A stretch of DNA of 40,895 bases. Origin: an uncultured Eubacterium sp. (lineage in GTDB: Bacteria > Bacillota > Clostridia > Lachnospirales > Lachnospiraceae). A program made the position numbers and the translations under genes. Shown in pieces: positions 38,201 through 40,895 of this stretch. How positions within the stretch are numbered: the stretch's first letter is position 1; every line of letters begins with the position of its first letter. Below the pieces are notes generated by a model. The model was not told the DNA's origin. It worked only from the letters and a program-made list of their open reading frames with translations, and did not search any database. Where the stretch lies: the NCBI GenBank assembly GCA_947090545.1, contig CAMUPC010000009.1, positions 1-40,895 of the forward strand. The letters run 5' to 3'.

Positions 38201-40738
38201 ATGGAAAAGATACTCAGGCTTTCTTTTGCAAATATGAAAAAGCATAAGAAACAGACGATACTCCTTACTCTGCTGATCGTGTTCTGTATGGCTGTCACAT
38301 CGGCGGCTATAGCGGGCAGCATTGATATGACGGGCATATTTCCCCGTGTGGCGGATGCGTATGCCGTACATAAAAATGCGCTTTATATCAAAGAGGATTA
38401 TTACAATGACAGCTTTATCCGGCTGCTTCGTGAAGATGAGAGGGTAACGGATATCGATCATGTCCGTGTTCTGTTCAGTACGGCAACGAAATACCTTGAC
38501 AATGAAGGCGAGGAACAGTCGCTGTATATGAGTTTCGTGACTAAGGAGCTCGAAAAGAACATAGAGCGCTCTCCCATAGAAACGACCCTCACCGATGAGG
38601 AGATAGCAGCACTTGAACACCCGATCTATCTGCCCTATGCAGGACAAGAAAGCCTTGCATCAAAGCTCAGTGAGGGCGACACTTTTAACATAATTTACGG
38701 AACAAAGCTGTTCTCCTTTACAGTTGCAGGTTTTTATGAATCAATTTTTATGCCCGCAACCGGTATGGGTTTCCAGATGATCGTTTCGGACAGCGACTAT
38801 GTTTCTCTGATGGCCATAATCGGCAAGTATGAAATGATGCTGTTCGACTGCAATCCGCTTGATGACTGTGTGGATATATATTTAAAATTTTATGACAGAG
38901 TCGAAGAACAGACAGGCAAAGATATCGGATATAATATTTTGAGCTTACTGTATAAAAATCTGGAACAGAAAAGTGCTGTTTTCTCGGAGATTGTTATTGG
39001 TATCATGCTGTTTATGGCGGTTGTTATATTCATTGCCGCTGCGATTATGATACGTTTCCGTATCGTAGGCGATATACAGGATCAGATACAGTCTATCGGC
39101 GTATTGGAAGCACTCGGCTATACATCAAAGGAGATCGCTCTTTCCTATACCGCGGAGTATCTTATGACAGCCCTTGCAGGCGTTATGATCGGCACGGGCG
39201 GTGCGTTTGCGCTGCTGCCTGTACTGCACAGAGTCGCTGAAACACTTTCGGGACATCACGGCAGTCTGCATATCTCTCCGCTCCCGATACTGCTGACGGC
39301 ATTGACGATCCTTATTTTTGTGGGAGTAATCGCACATACGAGAGCTTTGGCAGTAAAGAAATATCCCCCTGTGCAGGCTTTCCGTAAAGGAATAGCTGTT
39401 CATCATTTCGGCAAAAACCGGTTTCCGCTCAGGAATACTAAAAACAGCGTGCATCTTCGCCTTGCCCTGAAAGGCTTTTTCGATAATATGAAGCAGAATA
39501 TCAGTCTTACTGTCTGCATAGCTGTTTCGGCACTTGCCGCTGTCGCAGGTATCCTGATTGCCGACCTGTTCGCCTCTGATCTGAAAGCTGCCGCATGGCT
39601 GACAGGAGAGGAAATGCCCGACCAAATAGTGACCGTTATGCACTCCGTCAACACTGAGGAGCTTGCGGAAAGAATAAGCGAGATGCAGGGTGTAAAACGT
39701 GTGCAGACAGGTTCGTTTTCTCTTGATCTGTCCGAATGGAGGTCTCTCTATGCCTTTGACCGTGAGAGTTGTCTTGTGCCGGTATCCTATCCCGATTTTT
39801 CTCAGTGCGAGAACATTCAGGCAACAGCAGGCAGACTTCCCGAACATGACAATGAGATCGCTGTTTCAAAGCTGTTCGCTGCCCAGCACAGCCTGAAGAT
39901 CGGTGACGATCTCACCCTCGAATGCAACAGGGTAAAAAAGAATTACATCATCTGTGGATTCATTCCAAGCATGTCCAACGACGGAACAAATCTCTATATT
40001 ACCGAACAGGCTTTAAAACGTATCATGCCCACTTACCGCCCCTCTGCGATAGAGATATACCTTGAGGACAAAACGGATCGGGCAGAGTTTCAGACACTGC
40101 TTATGCAGACCTACGGCAGATCAGTGGCTGATACCCGTAAAACAGAAAGCATCGGCGATACCGCCGAGGAACGACTGAGTGCAGAAGCCGATCGGCTGAT
40201 TGCAGAGTATCTCGCCAATCACGGTGCAGATCATATCGAATACTCGATACAGATCGGCGACAAGACTATATCGGGTTCAAGCAAGAGCTTTGCGATCAAA
40301 AATGTGCAGGACATCAAACATGTCCTGCAGACGCAGATGGGCGGTATTTTCAGCACGATCAGCCTGACATCCTGGTCACTTATGGGTATCGCATCAGTCG
40401 TTTCAGCTATCATTATCATAGCCCTTATGGAGCAGGCTGTCAGACGGCAGAGAAAAGAACTTGGTATCATGCTCGGACTCGGCTACACCACAAAGGAGCT
40501 TATGGTACAGCTTGCAATGCGTATCATGCCCGCTGTGATCGTGGCAATTATCCTCGGCACTGTCGGTGCGGCGGCTGTGTTTCATGCGGTAATGGACGCT
40601 ATGGTCGGCACAACACCCATAAATATCCCCATGATGATCGTTACAATTATAATTATGATACTGTTCTGCTATGGCTGTGCGTATGTCGGTGCAGGCAGGA
40701 TTAAGAAGATCTCTGTAACGGAGCTTATGACCGAATAA
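38201..40738 (+). CDS. FtsX-type ABC transporter permease, large
   Basis: 845 residues. An N-terminal helix (about 18-40, TILLTLLIVFCMAVTSAAIAGS), an outer domain of about 200 residues, then an FtsX core of three helices (around 265-400, IGIMLFMAVVIFIAAAIMI, YLMTALAGVMIGTGGAFALLP, ILLTALTILIFVGVIAHT). A second helix near 435 (SLTVCIAVSALAAVAGILI), a second outer domain and a C-terminal FtsX core (about 735-840) follow. Outer loops this large suggest recognition of peptides or envelope lipids. I chose ATG 38201; the frame is open 84 bp upstream inside the ATPase gene. Confidence 0.9.
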   Translation: MEKILRLSFANMKKHKKQTILLTLLIVFCMAVTSAAIAGSIDMTGIFPRVADAYAVHKNALYIKEDYYNDSFIRLLREDERVTDIDHVRVLFSTATKYLDNEGEEQSLYMSFVTKELEKNIERSPIETTLTDEEIAALEHPIYLPYAGQESLASKLSEGDTFNIIYGTKLFSFTVAGFYESIFMPATGMGFQMIVSDSDYVSLMAIIGKYEMMLFDCNPLDDCVDIYLKFYDRVEEQTGKDIGYNILSLLYKNLEQKSAVFSEIVIGIMLFMAVVIFIAAAIMIRFRIVGDIQDQIQSIGVLEALGYTSKEIALSYTAEYLMTALAGVMIGTGGAFALLPVLHRVAETLSGHHGSLHISPLPILLTALTILIFVGVIAHTRALAVKKYPPVQAFRKGIAVHHFGKNRFPLRNTKNSVHLRLALKGFFDNMKQNISLTVCIAVSALAAVAGILIADLFASDLKAAAWLTGEEMPDQIVTVMHSVNTEELAERISEMQGVKRVQTGSFSLDLSEWRSLYAFDRESCLVPVSYPDFSQCENIQATAGRLPEHDNEIAVSKLFAAQHSLKIGDDLTLECNRVKKNYIICGFIPSMSNDGTNLYITEQALKRIMPTYRPSAIEIYLEDKTDRAEFQTLLMQTYGRSVADTRKTESIGDTAEERLSAEADRLIAEYLANHGADHIEYSIQIGDKTISGSSKSFAIKNVQDIKHVLQTQMGGIFSTISLTSWSLMGIASVVSAIIIIALMEQAVRRQRKELGIMLGLGYTTKELMVQLAMRIMPAVIVAIILGTVGAAAVFHAVMDAMVGTTPINIPMMIVTIIIMILFCYGCAYVGAGRIKKISVTELMTE

Positions 40739-40756
40739 AGCGGGAGGAATCATATT

Positions 40757-40895
40757 ATGAAGAAGATAACAGCGGCAATAACAGCGGTCATGATACTGGC
40801 GGCGATACCCGTTATGGCAGCTTACGGTGCAGACAAGGAGACGACGCCTGTACAGACAGAGAAAAAAGCCGATACCGTTTCGGCAATAGGCTCGG
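40757..40895 (+). CDS. Secreted protein, cut by window end
   Basis: The first 46 residues start MKKITAAITAVMILAAIPVM, a signal peptide with probable cleavage near AYGA-DKE, followed by a polar stretch (KETTPVQTEKKADTVSAIGS). GGGAGG precedes ATG 40757, 18 bp after the permease stop, so it is the third gene of the ABC operon. It could be an adaptor or substrate-binding protein, but too little is visible. Confidence 0.7.
   Translation, partial: MKKITAAITAVMILAAIPVMAAYGADKETTPVQTEKKADTVSAIGS

Noticed and set aside
39125..39847. 240-residue frame antisense to the FtsX-type permease
   Set aside because: Cysteine- and histidine-rich shadow without a ribosome site.
1..40895. tRNA or rRNA genes
   Set aside because: No cloverleaf with a TTCRANY loop and no ribosomal RNA stretches were noticed; a tRNAscan-SE run would settle it.

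Overview
The window looks like a chromosome segment of a spore-forming Clostridia bacterium, most likely a Lachnospiraceae gut commensal. The evidence is the dxs-tlyA-nadK-argR-recN-spoIVB order, strong GGAGG ribosome sites, AT-rich sigma-A promoters, and accessory families typical of that group (LytTR-DUF3021, AAA-ATPase-like/PDDEXK, Rpn-like, holin-like toxin). No tRNA, rRNA, CRISPR array or intact transposase was seen.

Layout. 1-750: most of a large palindromic repeat element (A) with a 51-bp tandem array. 790-8082: core + strand run of isoprenoid (dxs), rRNA methylation (tlyA), NAD kinase, ArgR, RecN and SpoIVB. 8086-11670: decayed accessory zone with a 171-bp repeat of the spoIVB 3' end, a small gene plus retropepsin-like pair, an MNT antitoxin with broken HepT, a 31-aa holin-like toxin with a predicted antisense RNA, and a deleted GNAT gene. 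spo0A, the usual neighbour of spoIVB, is not here. 11676-15325: LytTR regulator with two membrane proteins, then HxlR divergent from two paralogous radical SAM genes. 15396-18399 (-): a four-gene ABC-2 exporter operon led by a 50-aa membrane protein, with a response-regulator-type box upstream. 18705-21029: a protein with two FliD-C-like repeats and an Rpn-like protein. 21243-22136: a second, complete copy of the palindromic element (B).

22319-28489 is a coherent nucleoside uptake and salvage locus: BMP lipoprotein, ABC ATPase, two permeases, a GntR/UTRA regulator and purine nucleoside phosphorylase. Matching operator-like sequences lie at the first promoter and at the regulator's own promoter, suggesting a local regulon with autoregulation. 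Then come AraC-GyrI, an ECF sigma factor with its membrane anti-sigma, an AAA-ATPase/nuclease, GNATs, and an AraC-clpP pair with overlapping genes. 35864-37136 is a scar with an internally deleted LysR gene and integrative-element fragments. 37441 to the end is a MacB/FtsX-type ABC system behind another 11-bp-spaced direct-repeat box, followed by a secreted protein cut by the window edge.

The most unusual items are the two palindromic elements, whose arms differ by compensatory changes that keep nested stems paired, and the toxin/antisense-RNA locus, where a 12-nt trans-complementarity points at a Shine-Dalgarno switch. All calls come from reading the sequence; no database search was possible.
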